A stretch of DNA of 64,000 nt from Bacillus sp. B-jedd (lineage in GTDB: Bacteria; Bacillota; Bacilli; Bacillales; Cytobacillaceae), in contig NZ_CCXR01000002.1 of the NCBI RefSeq assembly GCF_000821085.1, positions 153,616 to 217,615 of the forward strand, written 5' to 3'. Numbering within the stretch: the first letter of the stretch is position 1; every line of letters starts with the position of its first letter. Made by a program: the position numbers and the translations under genes. Of this stretch, positions 51,692 to 59,742 are shown one piece after another. A model generated the notes under the pieces. The model had not been told where the DNA came from. It made no database searches and worked only from the letters and a program-made list of their open reading frames with translations.

Positions 51692-52299
51692 TTACCATTC
51701 ACCTCTAATATATTTTGGTTTAATTGAAGCTGTTTGTAATAGATTGATAGAGGGACTTCACCTTTTTGAAGAACTAGTTCGTCCCCCAACTCCCTTCCAA
51801 CCCCCACAGTAGCATCCGCAGGGATAGATACGATGGAAATCTCAAAAGGCAGCCATTTTAAAGCAATGCTGCAAGGTCCCGTAAACCGGCCGTCGCTGGA
51901 TGCTTTGCCGGCTGAGACTTCTTCCCAGCTGTCTACTCTATAGCCAACACTAACGCCTTTTAGCGTGCCGCTTTTAACTTTTTGGTAGATTACATCGCTA
52001 TCGGGGTCATCATCAAAAGTCACTAGTGCATACCCGCGGTTTCCTTCAACCCAAGCGTTATCGATACGCCCGATTACTTTATCCCTATTATGGTTGTAAA
52101 GCAGGCAGCCGATTTCGTTAAGCCTGGTTAAATCCAGTGCTCCATCCGTGTGACTCAGAATTTCCAAACCAAACCATCGTTCATAAGGCTCTTCACTTGA
52201 AAAACTCAATTCCACTTGGCGCTTGTCCTCGTTGATTGTTCTATGATTAATCGTTGCGTATCTGTTAAGTTGCAGCGACTTATCCTTTTTCTTTGTCAT
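51688..52299 (-). CDS. HK97-family prohead protease
   Basis: A 203-residue serine protease that processes the prohead. Visible blocks: FSSEEPYERWFGLEILSH, LYNHNRDKVIGRIDNAWVEGNRGYALVTFDDDPDSDVIYQKVKSGTLKGVSVGY, and LPFEISIVSIPADATVGVGR, in which a His (NHNRD) and Ser of GVSVGY fit the catalytic pair. It overlaps the portal gene. Confidence 0.9.
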   Translation of the reverse strand: MTKKKDKSLQLNRYATINHRTINEDKRQVELSFSSEEPYERWFGLEILSHTDGALDLTRLNEIGCLLYNHNRDKVIGRIDNAWVEGNRGYALVTFDDDPDSDVIYQKVKSGTLKGVSVGYRVDSWEEVSAGKASSDGRFTGPCSIALKWLPFEISIVSIPADATVGVGRELGDELVLQKGEVPLSIYYKQLQLNQNILEVNGK

Positions 52300-53722
52300 T
52301 AGTTATCACCCCCTTCTGTTTCATATACTCCAGTTCACGTGCCCTCTGGTCAACAACGTCTTTCCAGTCTTGACCCGCTGACGCAGCAATCTCGGCTAAA
52401 GTGGTTTGATTGGTTTCAAGCGATACCCTATTTGCGTTTGCCTCTTTCAAAGGATCAATCCACTTTTGTCCAGGTGGGGTCCAAATATGTTCCATGTACT
52501 CCCTCTTCTTCTCCCAAAAATCCTTGATTTGGAGTGCACCACTCAAAACCGCAGATATCAAAAACGTTTCATAAACCTCCGAAAGAAGATGGTCGATAAG
52601 AAATTCTTGCTCAATAGCATACGTCTTTTGATCCTCGAGTAATCCCTGACGGGCGCTGCTGTAGTTAACCTGGGACATGTCTCGGGCTGCAGCTTCGTAG
52701 GATATCCCCTGCCCGCTCCCCGTCAAGCGCTGTTGCAATCTTACAAAGTCGGCTGCGCTTGCTCCTTGAGCTGGAGGATTAACAGTTGCCACATCGTCTC
52801 CCGGATTTAATTCCATAATCATGCCTGGACTGAGTGTTTTTCCCTCGTATTGAGTAGATGCACTTTTTCCCTGCCGGCCGATACTTCCCGCGGTAGGGCT
52901 TTGGCGTTTGATAAACACAGATAAACAGGCTGCTACCCGTTCCTTTACACTGACTGCTTCCATGTAGGAGTTAACATCCCTAATGCGCGTTATTGTTGGT
53001 GACATTTCTGAGATTTCTCGGATTTGCGAAGGACGTTTCTTGTTCCATAAAAAAATGACGTCCTTGGCTTCGATGCGGTCTGATTTCCCCGCATAAAAAC
53101 CGTAAACATCATAAGTTTTGAAGTAATATGCTATTGGCCTGTTAAACTCGTTGTATTCAATCCCATTCAGGACCCGCTTTCCGTTTTTTCCGGTTTGCAT
53201 GGTATCAAGATCGTCAACTTCTCGTACCTGGAGGGAGAATGGCACGATTCCATCCTTTGTATACCGCTTTAGGAGAATAATGCCTCCATCAATTTTCTTT
53301 CGCCTAATAACCATTCTACAAATTTCGGAAAAACTTTGTTGAAACGTCACGTCACAATTTCTGGGCTTGCACCATTCTTTCCAAAGCTTCTCAATCTGTG
53401 TGTTGAGTTCCTCGTCTGCGGTTTTAGCCTGCAGTTTAAATCCAGTACCAACCACATTACGCTCAAAAGCCCCGATAATACTTTCCTGTATGTCTGAGTT
53501 TCTTTCCAAATCCCGTCCCCTGGCTCGGATGGTTTCCCTGTACATGCCGTCAGTCTGTTCAGCCGAGGCATTGACCGTCCGCCAACCACCGTTAAGCCGG
53601 TCATTCAACCCGGCATCATAACTCTTAAGTTCCTCATACCCTTTGCGCCAAGCTTCCCGTTTATAGCCAGCCTGTGGGGATAAAAATGCAATTGCGCTAT
53701 CAAGCCAACTCAATGGATTCAC
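52280..53722 (-). CDS. phage portal protein (lambda gpB type)
   Basis: A 480-residue portal protein of the lambda family: NDRLNGGWRTVNASAEQTDGMYRETIRARGRDLERNSDIQESIIGAFERNVVGTGFKLQAKT at the N terminus, KRPSQIREISEMSPTITRIRDVNSYMEAVSVKERVAA in the middle, and SGQGISYEAAARDMSQVNYSSARQGLLEDQ, the latter the usual crown signature. It forms the DNA gate at a capsid vertex. Confidence 0.92.
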   Translation of the reverse strand: MNPLSWLDSAIAFLSPQAGYKREAWRKGYEELKSYDAGLNDRLNGGWRTVNASAEQTDGMYRETIRARGRDLERNSDIQESIIGAFERNVVGTGFKLQAKTADEELNTQIEKLWKEWCKPRNCDVTFQQSFSEICRMVIRRKKIDGGIILLKRYTKDGIVPFSLQVREVDDLDTMQTGKNGKRVLNGIEYNEFNRPIAYYFKTYDVYGFYAGKSDRIEAKDVIFLWNKKRPSQIREISEMSPTITRIRDVNSYMEAVSVKERVAACLSVFIKRQSPTAGSIGRQGKSASTQYEGKTLSPGMIMELNPGDDVATVNPPAQGASAADFVRLQQRLTGSGQGISYEAAARDMSQVNYSSARQGLLEDQKTYAIEQEFLIDHLLSEVYETFLISAVLSGALQIKDFWEKKREYMEHIWTPPGQKWIDPLKEANANRVSLETNQTTLAEIAASAGQDWKDVVDQRARELEYMKQKGVITNDKEKG

Positions 53723-53934
53723 CTCCTATCGAACTCAGCGACGAAGGTATTGGCCAGCCCTCCCTGCTGATTCATTTCATAGTTCAATTGTGCCTCTAGT
53801 TCCTTTTGCCTCTTGTACAGCAAACTTAAATCGGCCCTCCTGAGTTTTCGGGATCCGATTTGGTATTCCTGGCCGCCGATTTCAATTGCAGTAATGGCCT
53901 CATTTATTTGTTTCAGCTGTTCATTTAATGTCAT
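53719..53934 (-). CDS. head-tail joining protein (gpW-like)
   Basis: A 71-residue protein with the sequence LNEQLKQINEAITAIEIGGQEYQIGSRKLRRADLSLLYKRQKELEAQL, the lambda gpW pattern of two helices and a short hairpin. It sits between terminase large subunit and portal, as in lambda. Confidence 0.82.
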   Translation of the reverse strand: MTLNEQLKQINEAITAIEIGGQEYQIGSRKLRRADLSLLYKRQKELEAQLNYEMNQQGGLANTFVAEFDRR

Positions 53935-53946
53935 ATTCCCTACCTC

Positions 53947-55776
53947 CTATAACCAAGACTCATTTTTCAACCATGCATTGTTAAAATTCATGGTCTGATT
54001 GTTTACTTGTGCCGTGCTATCCGATGATTCCTCTTCAACCTGCATCAGGTGGATATTCCGGACATGCAGAACATCTGCCGCCGCCAATGCGTAAACTTCC
54101 GTGTCAAGGTAGTGGTTATCGGCATGGCTAGTTTTCGGAACCCAGACTTGGGACACTCGTCCTCCTTTCCCCTTGACATTGACCTTATGCTCAGCAGTCA
54201 CCTGTTCGGCGTATTCGCGGTCACAGTTTTTATAAACCATCCAAGAGCCTTGACCGTTTGGCTTTTTCATACGAGAAGCAATCATATCCTTGTACTTGCC
54301 CCCATCGACCAAAAGTAGTCTCGTTCCGTGGGCTTTGGATGATGTTTTGTTAATGGTACTGATTTTAAAATGAGCGAATCCACTTGCAATCCCTTTTACC
54401 GGAATGGCCCATTCACTGTTCATTGCACAAAAATCATATACCTCGTCAGTCTGGTCGCCGGAGTCAATACCGCACAAACTTACCATGAGCGATTCACCGT
54501 TGCGCTTTTTGTACTCGGCATTCATCACATTCTCAATTTCTCCAAAGCCCAATGCTTGACCGTGTGCAATATTTTGGCTGGTTAAAAACGGACCCCATGC
54601 CCTAATCGTCCAGTACAGACTGGTTTCCTGGACGTCCACGCCTCCTGTGAGCATGACCGCCCAATCCGGTATCTCGAACTGATCATATTCGCTCTGTCGT
54701 TCTAAAACCATATCAGCATTTGTTTTCAGCTTTGTATCCTCCCATGGCTCTGCTAGCCATGAGTTGACAAAGTTCTGAAATGCTTCAGGGTCGTCCTTAG
54801 TCGCCAGGAACTCTTTGGCTATCTCGCCAAATCGCACAAAAGGAGAATATAGGGTGTTCATCCAATAGGCTACTTTACGGGGAAACTTAGTCCTTTGTTC
54901 CACTGTCTCCCATTTTCCGTATCTAAGCATTTGAGGTTTATGCTGATCCGTAATAATACATCCGCATTCTTGGCAAATGTAATTTGCAAATTCTGCACGG
55001 TCGGCACTACTCATACCCTCTTCCTTTGGCCATTTTATCTGCTTAAACTGCAATTCGATATAATCACCACAATGGGGGCATGGGACTTTATAGTGTTTAA
55101 CCACATCAGCATTTTCTTTTGCTTTCCAGATATGTCCGGTTTTAAGTGTAGGCGTTGAGGTTTGGAAAATCTTTTTATTTGAAAACGTTTTGGTTCTTTC
55201 CTTGGCCAGCTTTATAGGATCAGCTTCTTTTTTGCTTGCTCCTGGATATTTATCCACTTCATCCAGAAACAAAAAGCGAATAGGTTTACTTGCCAGTGAG
55301 GACGGTGAATTCGCCCCGTTTAAGCTGATATACATTCCATCACATTGCAACTCTAACCGGCTTGATTCTAATTTACGAAACTTTCCTTTAAGTCCTTTGG
55401 AATTCATCAGCATAGGTTGGAGACGGTTCTCTGAAATGCTTTCGGCCAGAGTATCTGTAGGATAGACTATCATGACTGGAGAAGGATCCTGCATTATGAC
55501 ATAGCCCAGCATATTTTGAAGAGCTTCCGTCCCGCCAACCTGTGTTGGCTTAACAAATGTAATTTCCTCAGTTTCAACATTATTGAACTCATTCATTATC
55601 TCGACCAAGTACGGAGTTATGGAGTTATTCCATCTCCCCGGTATTGCAGATGATTTGCTATCAAGCATCCGGTATTTGTCCGCCCATTCACTGACTGTTA
55701 AATTTTCCGGCGGCCTTAGGAAGCGAAGGGGTTTGGCGATGTAATCCGGAAGATTATTTTCTTTTTTTCTTCGCAT
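53947..55776 (-). CDS. terminase large subunit (GpA family)
   Basis: A 609-residue packaging ATPase/nuclease of the lambda gpA family. ATPase motifs: VKPTQVGGTEALQN (Walker A-like) and RFLFLDEVDKYPGA (Walker B). A zinc-ribbon-like CPHCGDYIEL...CQECGC follows, then the nuclease part with GVDVQETSLYWTI and the acidic residues around GIDSGDQTDEVYDF. The ATG at 55776 with GGGG upstream is chosen over an ATG four codons earlier. It overlaps the small subunit gene. Confidence 0.93.
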   Translation of the reverse strand: MRRKKENNLPDYIAKPLRFLRPPENLTVSEWADKYRMLDSKSSAIPGRWNNSITPYLVEIMNEFNNVETEEITFVKPTQVGGTEALQNMLGYVIMQDPSPVMIVYPTDTLAESISENRLQPMLMNSKGLKGKFRKLESSRLELQCDGMYISLNGANSPSSLASKPIRFLFLDEVDKYPGASKKEADPIKLAKERTKTFSNKKIFQTSTPTLKTGHIWKAKENADVVKHYKVPCPHCGDYIELQFKQIKWPKEEGMSSADRAEFANYICQECGCIITDQHKPQMLRYGKWETVEQRTKFPRKVAYWMNTLYSPFVRFGEIAKEFLATKDDPEAFQNFVNSWLAEPWEDTKLKTNADMVLERQSEYDQFEIPDWAVMLTGGVDVQETSLYWTIRAWGPFLTSQNIAHGQALGFGEIENVMNAEYKKRNGESLMVSLCGIDSGDQTDEVYDFCAMNSEWAIPVKGIASGFAHFKISTINKTSSKAHGTRLLLVDGGKYKDMIASRMKKPNGQGSWMVYKNCDREYAEQVTAEHKVNVKGKGGRVSQVWVPKTSHADNHYLDTEVYALAAADVLHVRNIHLMQVEEESSDSTAQVNNQTMNFNNAWLKNESWL

Positions 55777-56272
55777 GATAAACCCCATCTACACTCATCT
55801 GCTCTAAAGCATCATTTACCGTATCGGACAAACCCTTTTCAATCTTCCTGGCCTCGATCGGGTCTACGTATGAACTAATTTCTCCTGCGAGTTTCCTGGG
55901 TAGGGACATCGCAGACTTTTTAAAGATAAGAAAAAATCGAGACAATTCTGCCTCGACCAATTCCTTCTCAATGTATTTACCGTTTGCAATATCGGTTTTT
56001 ATCCTAGTCAATTCCGATTGAGCTTCCTTAAATGCAACTTCTGCCTCCAACTTCTTCTGTTGCAAGTTTATGGCCTTGCTTACTTCGGAATCGCCATTGT
56101 AAATTTCCCCGCGCCATTTGAGGACCTGCTTCAGGCCCCACCAACCCCGTTTGTGCTGGGGCAGCCCCTGCCTTTTCCAGTCAGTAAGCGTTCTGTCGCT
56201 AACATCGAGCAACTCGCATAACTCTTTTGTAGAAATAACAACCTTCCCATTTTCCTTTTTAAACCCGCCCAT
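55754..56272 (-). CDS. terminase small subunit
   Basis: This 172-residue protein has an N-terminal winged/Nu1-like helix-turn-helix (VVISTKELCELLDVSDRTLTDWKRQGLPQHKRGWWGLKQVLKW), a coiled coil (about 65-100), and a C-terminal KKKRK. It recognises the packaging site. It is the first gene of the morphogenesis operon; the late promoter must lie in the 400-base gap upstream. Confidence 0.88.
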   Translation of the reverse strand: MGGFKKENGKVVISTKELCELLDVSDRTLTDWKRQGLPQHKRGWWGLKQVLKWRGEIYNGDSEVSKAINLQQKKLEAEVAFKEAQSELTRIKTDIANGKYIEKELVEAELSRFFLIFKKSAMSLPRKLAGEISSYVDPIEARKIEKGLSDTVNDALEQMSVDGVYHAKKKRK

Positions 56273-56670
56273 AAACTCACCTCCATTCCGAAGTTCCGAA
56301 GTAAAATTTTTTTATTTCATGGAGCGGAATTCCGGGGCTCGCTAGCCCCGCATGGGGTACCTCCCTGGGAAGGACCCATTGTCAGAATTGTTCGTGTTTT
56401 ACACACAATTAATACATGACTTATTGCCACCTCTTACTTCGGCGGGCAGCATAGCCGCTGCGATCCAATCCTTATCCGCTACAGTCACGGACGTGAAAGG
56501 AGGGTAAACGAAAGCTACGGTCTGCCGCCCAAACAGGCAGCCGTGGCCAGGATTGGAGTAAATAAAAAAGGCTCCCCTCATATAGAAGGAAGCTTAGCTT
56601 GCCGTAATATCATATTAACAGGAATTTAACCATGCGCTCTGCCGTTTGTCTGCCATTAATCTGCCATTTA
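56273..56670 (-). other. gene-poor gap before the terminase, probable late promoter/packaging site region
   Basis: The 400 bases between the cargo gene and the terminase show no gene I can support. A 9-bp-arm palindrome, CGGGGCTCGCTAGCCCCG at 56333-56350 (stem CGGGGCT/AGCCCCG), lies 61 bases upstream of the small-subunit start. In related phages this place holds the late promoter answering to ArpU-type regulators and the cos or pac site. A 60-codon frame at 56581-56399 has no binding site and was not accepted. Confidence 0.4.
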
Positions 56671-57474
56671 TTAATTTATGTGAATATATTCTTCTTGTGT
56701 TTTGGATGATATTGTTTTGGATAAATTTCCGTTGTCAATAAGCTTATTAATTGCATACTTAATTCTTGTCCTGTTTAAACCGGTTTCTTCTCTTATCTTA
56801 TCTACTAATGTATTTAGTTTTTCGCTACTACCTCGAAGATAATTTCTATAAATATAATCATTAATAACATTTATATTTCTAGCTATATTTGTACTTCCTG
56901 TAGTTTGTATTGGCTTAAGATCCATATCGAAAATGTCCGAAAGGCTGAGTTGCTTGTATTTATAATCGTTGTTAGATTCCTCGATTTTCTTAAGTAAATC
57001 TACCACGATTTTATTTTCCCCATTACCGGTCCCTTTAATTGCTTCTAATGAATTTTGCACTTCCTTGCGCCACTCAGCATTGGCTACACTATCCTCTAAT
57101 AAAGAATCCCTAATTACTTCTATTTGTTCAATTTTATTTATCATTTCTAACAACAGGTCTTGTGACTTCGCTGAAGTTGCATTTAATTTATCCGCTGTTT
57201 CTTTCAAGTCAACAACTGATTGTCTTTGTCCAGCCACATCAATTAATGAAAGTAATATTGCAATAATAGATAAAATAATAGAGGAAACTGTTGCTGCAAC
57301 CCCCAAAATACTATTTGCATTTGGTATATCTCCAAATGACAGGACCAAGGTAAAAGAAATAAAAATAACAAAGATAATAATCATATAGATTAAATGCTCG
57401 GCTCCAACCTTTTTATCCTTCAATCTTAATCTTCTCCTTTTAGTTATCCATATCTTATATTTTGTTGAATTCAT
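56671..57474 (-). CDS. two-helix membrane protein with coiled coil and C-terminal winged helix
   Basis: A 267-residue protein of no family I recognise. A basic N terminus is followed by two membrane helices (about 29-48 and 55-80), a long coiled coil (about 85-165), and a C-terminal domain (about 195-262) reading LVDKIREETGLNRTRIKYAINKLIDNGNLSKTI, a winged-helix pattern. No binding site precedes the ATG; a TTG at 57423 with AAAAGGAG upstream gives a 250-residue form. It is a separate transcription unit between a terminator (57569-57600) and the late genes, the usual slot for lysogenic conversion or exclusion cargo. Confidence 0.65.
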   Translation of the reverse strand: MNSTKYKIWITKRRRLRLKDKKVGAEHLIYMIIIFVIFISFTLVLSFGDIPNANSILGVAATVSSIILSIIAILLSLIDVAGQRQSVVDLKETADKLNATSAKSQDLLLEMINKIEQIEVIRDSLLEDSVANAEWRKEVQNSLEAIKGTGNGENKIVVDLLKKIEESNNDYKYKQLSLSDIFDMDLKPIQTTGSTNIARNINVINDYIYRNYLRGSSEKLNTLVDKIREETGLNRTRIKYAINKLIDNGNLSKTISSKTQEEYIHIN

Positions 57475-57568
57475 ATAAAGGCTGTAAGCCTTGATGTCAA
57501 TACTATTGTAGCGTTTATTGGAAATGAATTACACAACAACTTTTTATGGTTAACTAAAAGATGATGAC

Positions 57569-57600
57569 AAAAAAATACCCGTCTGCATTTAAGCAAACGG
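57569..57600 (-). terminator. terminator of the ArpU-recombinase transcript
   Basis: On the minus strand CCGTTTGC and GCAGACGG (one G-T pair) enclose a 6-base loop and are followed by TATTTTTTT, five bases past the recombinase stop codon. Confidence 0.82.
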
Positions 57601-57604
57601 TCTC

Positions 57605-58147
57605 TTATATTTTGAACTTACTCATGGCTTTGTCCATGCTGTCCTGATCAACGCCAATATACCTTAAAGTAATCTTTGGTGAGCTATGGTTAAATATCTC
57701 CTGCAACATGGCTACATCTTTTGTCTGGTGATAAAAATGGTAGCCGAACGTTTTTCTAAGCGTGTGTGTACCTATTTCATCCAGCCCAAACCGTTCCCCA
57801 GCATTACGTAGTATTTTATATGCCATGCTCCTGCCAATCGGCTTATTATAGCCTTCCCGGCTTTTAAAAAGGAATTCATTTTCATCCTTCCCATCTGTAT
57901 ACCGTCTAAGTTCCCTCTTTAATGAAGGGGTGATTTGGATACGTTTCTGTTTGCCTGTCTTTGTTTCTCTTAAAGTAAAATGCGATTTTTGAGCATCCTT
58001 TACCCTAAGTGGCAAAATATCAGATATACGAAGGCCTGAATTAATTCCTAAAACAAACAGCATGTAATTGCGATCACTTTCATCCCTTAGATATTGTTTT
58101 ATACCTGCTATGATTTCCGGGTCCCTTATTGGCTGTACAAAGTTCAT
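57605..58147 (-). CDS. catalytic-domain-only tyrosine recombinase
   Basis: A 180-residue protein with the full tyrosine recombinase set: Arg40 in GLRISD, Lys66, His128 and Arg131 in THTLRKT, His154 in NHSS, and Tyr163 in RYIG. The N-terminal core-binding and arm-binding domains of phage integrases are missing; it starts only 40 residues before the first catalytic Arg. Such short forms occur next to ArpU genes in Bacillus prophages. It may act on a simple XerCD/dif-like site or assist a larger enzyme. It overlaps arpU by four bases. Confidence 0.88.
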   Translation of the reverse strand: MNFVQPIRDPEIIAGIKQYLRDESDRNYMLFVLGINSGLRISDILPLRVKDAQKSHFTLRETKTGKQKRIQITPSLKRELRRYTDGKDENEFLFKSREGYNKPIGRSMAYKILRNAGERFGLDEIGTHTLRKTFGYHFYHQTKDVAMLQEIFNHSSPKITLRYIGVDQDSMDKAMSKFKI

Positions 58148-58596
58148 GCTGTCACGCCCTCTTCATATACTTCAACTTTCAGGGCAAATGCTAATCTATA
58201 GAAAGCCTTGGCCTTAAGACGGTAATATTTACGCTCACTCATTCCCATCTCGTTATACAGTTCATAATCGTAATAATCCTCCTGGGACATGTAGCGCATA
58301 ATGATTATGGATCTTTCCCAATGACTTAACCGATTGACAGCTAAAACAATTCTTCTAATGTATTGCTCCCTCTCCATCTCATAATCAGCGTTTTTAATTG
58401 CTGCTTCTTCTGTAGAGGAATGAAATTGATTTGAGTAAGCAGGCATTTCCATTGAAAAGTTTTGTGTAACTTTAGGTTGCTTGTCAGGGGATTGTGTAAG
58501 CAAGAATATCCTGTATTTTTCTAATGCTGCTTCTACTGCTTTCTTGGTGGCCTCACGATCAATGGACGGCAAGTTAAAATTGATTTGATTTCCCAT
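58144..58596 (-). CDS. ArpU-family late transcriptional regulator
   Basis: A 150-residue protein of the ArpU family of Gram-positive phages: AVEAALEKYRIFLL near the N terminus and the sigma-region-4-like helix-turn-helix VLAVNRLSHWERSIIIMRYMSQEDYYDYELYNEMGMSERKYYRLKAKAFYRLAFAL. ArpU homologues turn on the packaging and structural genes, so the gap at 56273-56670 is its likely target. Confidence 0.9.
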   Translation of the reverse strand: MGNQINFNLPSIDREATKKAVEAALEKYRIFLLTQSPDKQPKVTQNFSMEMPAYSNQFHSSTEEAAIKNADYEMEREQYIRRIVLAVNRLSHWERSIIIMRYMSQEDYYDYELYNEMGMSERKYYRLKAKAFYRLAFALKVEVYEEGVTA

Positions 58597-58616
58597 TTCC
58601 CCACCTCTTTTTATAG

Positions 58617-58808
58617 TTATCTTTGTCTAATGGCCCCGCCTTTTGAGCGTTTATATGTAGGCTGAAAAGTTCCCATTAAATCTTTAATTTCTCTTGTCGA
58701 AAGCTTCTCTTTTCTTTTTGACCCTTCTAGCTTTTCTTTTTTGTCTGAATTGATTTTATGGCTATTCTTTGCTGCCCATTTACCAAGCTCGCTCTGCAAG
58801 CTTCTCAT
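58617..58808 (-). CDS. small basic prophage protein, about 63 residues
   Basis: A lysine-rich soluble protein (NSHKINSDKKEKLEGSKRKEK) of unknown family. GAGGAGG overlaps the ATG at 58808 too closely, so initiation at a TTG three codons later (58799) is likely. It is 20 bases upstream of arpU and surely co-transcribed. Confidence 0.55.
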   Translation of the reverse strand: MRSLQSELGKWAAKNSHKINSDKKEKLEGSKRKEKLSTREIKDLMGTFQPTYKRSKGGAIRQR

Positions 58809-58824
58809 CCTCCTCACCTTCCCC

Positions 58825-58884
58825 AAATAAAAAGGGCACCAATCAGCCAACAGCAAATACTTGCCTGGCCAATCAGTGCCCTCA
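58825..58884 (-). terminator. terminator downstream of the antirepressor gene
   Basis: On the minus strand GGGCAC and GTGCCC enclose an inner hairpin (GCCA...TGGC, GCAA...TTGC) and are followed by TTTTTATTT. Its left arm lies inside the 36-bp repeat that also occurs upstream of the gene. Confidence 0.75.
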
Positions 58885-58906
58885 CGTTTTATTCTCGATC
58901 TCGGAC
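58871..58906 (-). repeat. 36-bp direct repeat, copy A (3' of antirepressor)
   Basis: 36 bases identical to 59707-59742, same orientation, 836 bases apart. On the minus strand it starts GTCCGAGATCGAG and ends GGGCACTGATT. It covers the region just after the antirepressor stop and the first arm of a terminator. Confidence 0.85.
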
Positions 58907-58909
58907 AAA

Positions 58910-59650
58910 TTATGAAACTGCTTTTTCTAGTAACAGTCTAAATGTTTCCCTGCCTCTAGGAGTTATTAAAGTTTGTACTCCGGCTTTCCCGTTCCTTTCG
59001 AACTCTTTGATATTAAATAATTCCGGTACATGTTTCCCATACGGTTTTAGTTTCCCCGAAAGGTCCCGGTATACGAACCCATTTTCTTGGAGCCATTTAA
59101 TGAAGCCTCGTTCTCCGATATGCAGTTCTTTAGCTGTATCTCTAAAGTTCGTTAGAAGATTCCGGTCGACAAGAGCATCAAAGTAATCTGCTTTGGGCTG
59201 CATGATTGCCATTTGCTCATTTTGTTTCCGAACGGTTTCTAATGTTGCTTTAAACAGCATTTTAGTTTGATTATCCGCGTAGGGTAAATATGTTTGGAGA
59301 AACATATCTTCATTAGATACATAACCGCCCGTATTTCTAACTGTCGGAAGTACTTCATCAAAGACCCACCTTTCAAACCGTTCTGCTTCTGGCAGGTGGG
59401 ACTTAACGATTAACCGATATAAATTCCCCTCATTGATGAATTTCTTTTGTTGGGGTCTTCCCATTGAATCGGTGACTGAACGAATCGTGCACCCATCTTC
59501 CTTGCAATGATCCCTAATGGCTTTTTGAGGGTTTGAATAGCCAAGTGTTTTTGCAGCTTCTGTAGCTGGAAACAGTGGCTTACCATGCTCTACAATAATC
59601 AGCAACTCACCAAAAGTATTATGGTTAATAACAAGTGGATTGCTCAACAT
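58910..59650 (-). CDS. phage antirepressor (Bro-N and KilAC domains)
   Basis: The protein has 246 residues. The N-terminal Bro-N domain (about 1-108) reads PLFPATEAAKTLGYSNPQKAIRDHCKEDG...YRLIVKSHLPEAERFERWVFDEVLPTVRNTGGY. The C-terminal KilAC-type domain (about 125-240) has PKADYFDALVDRNLLTNFRDTAKELHIGERGFIKWLQENGFVYRDLSGKLKPY. Antirepressors bind or displace phage repressors at induction. No cognate repressor gene is in the window. AGGGAGG precedes the ATG. The gene is bracketed by identical 36-bp repeats. Confidence 0.92.
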   Translation of the reverse strand: MLSNPLVINHNTFGELLIIVEHGKPLFPATEAAKTLGYSNPQKAIRDHCKEDGCTIRSVTDSMGRPQQKKFINEGNLYRLIVKSHLPEAERFERWVFDEVLPTVRNTGGYVSNEDMFLQTYLPYADNQTKMLFKATLETVRKQNEQMAIMQPKADYFDALVDRNLLTNFRDTAKELHIGERGFIKWLQENGFVYRDLSGKLKPYGKHVPELFNIKEFERNGKAGVQTLITPRGRETFRLLLEKAVS

Positions 59651-59669
59651 CTTCCCTCCCTATAAATAT

Positions 59670-59719
59670 AAAAAGAGGACACTAATTAATAGCAAAAAAT
59701 GCTTTTAATCAGTGCCCTC
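59670..59719 (-). terminator. hairpin in the antirepressor leader (attenuator or upstream terminator)
   Basis: On the minus strand GAGGGCACTGATTA and its partner TTAATTAGTGTCCTC pair with two G-T wobbles around TTTT, then TTTTTATA follows. It ends about 20 bases before the antirepressor start, so either an earlier transcript ends here or it controls the gene by attenuation. Confidence 0.65.
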
Positions 59720-59742
59720 ACGTTTTATTCTCGATCTCGGAC
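59707..59742 (-). repeat. 36-bp direct repeat, copy B (5' of antirepressor)
   Basis: Identical to 58871-58906. Here it forms the leader and first hairpin arm upstream of the antirepressor gene. The sequence beyond it (59743-59886) shows no gene. Confidence 0.85.

Larger units (their letters stand above)
34816..59742 (-). mobile_element. prophage with P2-like contractile tail and lambda-like head
   Basis: All morphogenesis genes from the terminase (56272) to the amidase (35105) are on the minus strand in one block. Present: terminase, portal, protease, capsid, full contractile tail, baseplate, fibre, holin and amidase, preceded by ArpU, a short recombinase and an antirepressor. I find no full-length integrase, CI-like repressor, Cro, excisionase or replication gene in the window. 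Ends are given only by the outermost phage-like genes and repeats; no att repeats could be found by eye. Confidence 0.8.

Noticed and set aside
56399..56581. A 60-codon minus-strand frame in the gap before the terminase
   Set aside because: No ribosome binding site and no recognisable motif; recorded only as part of the gap.
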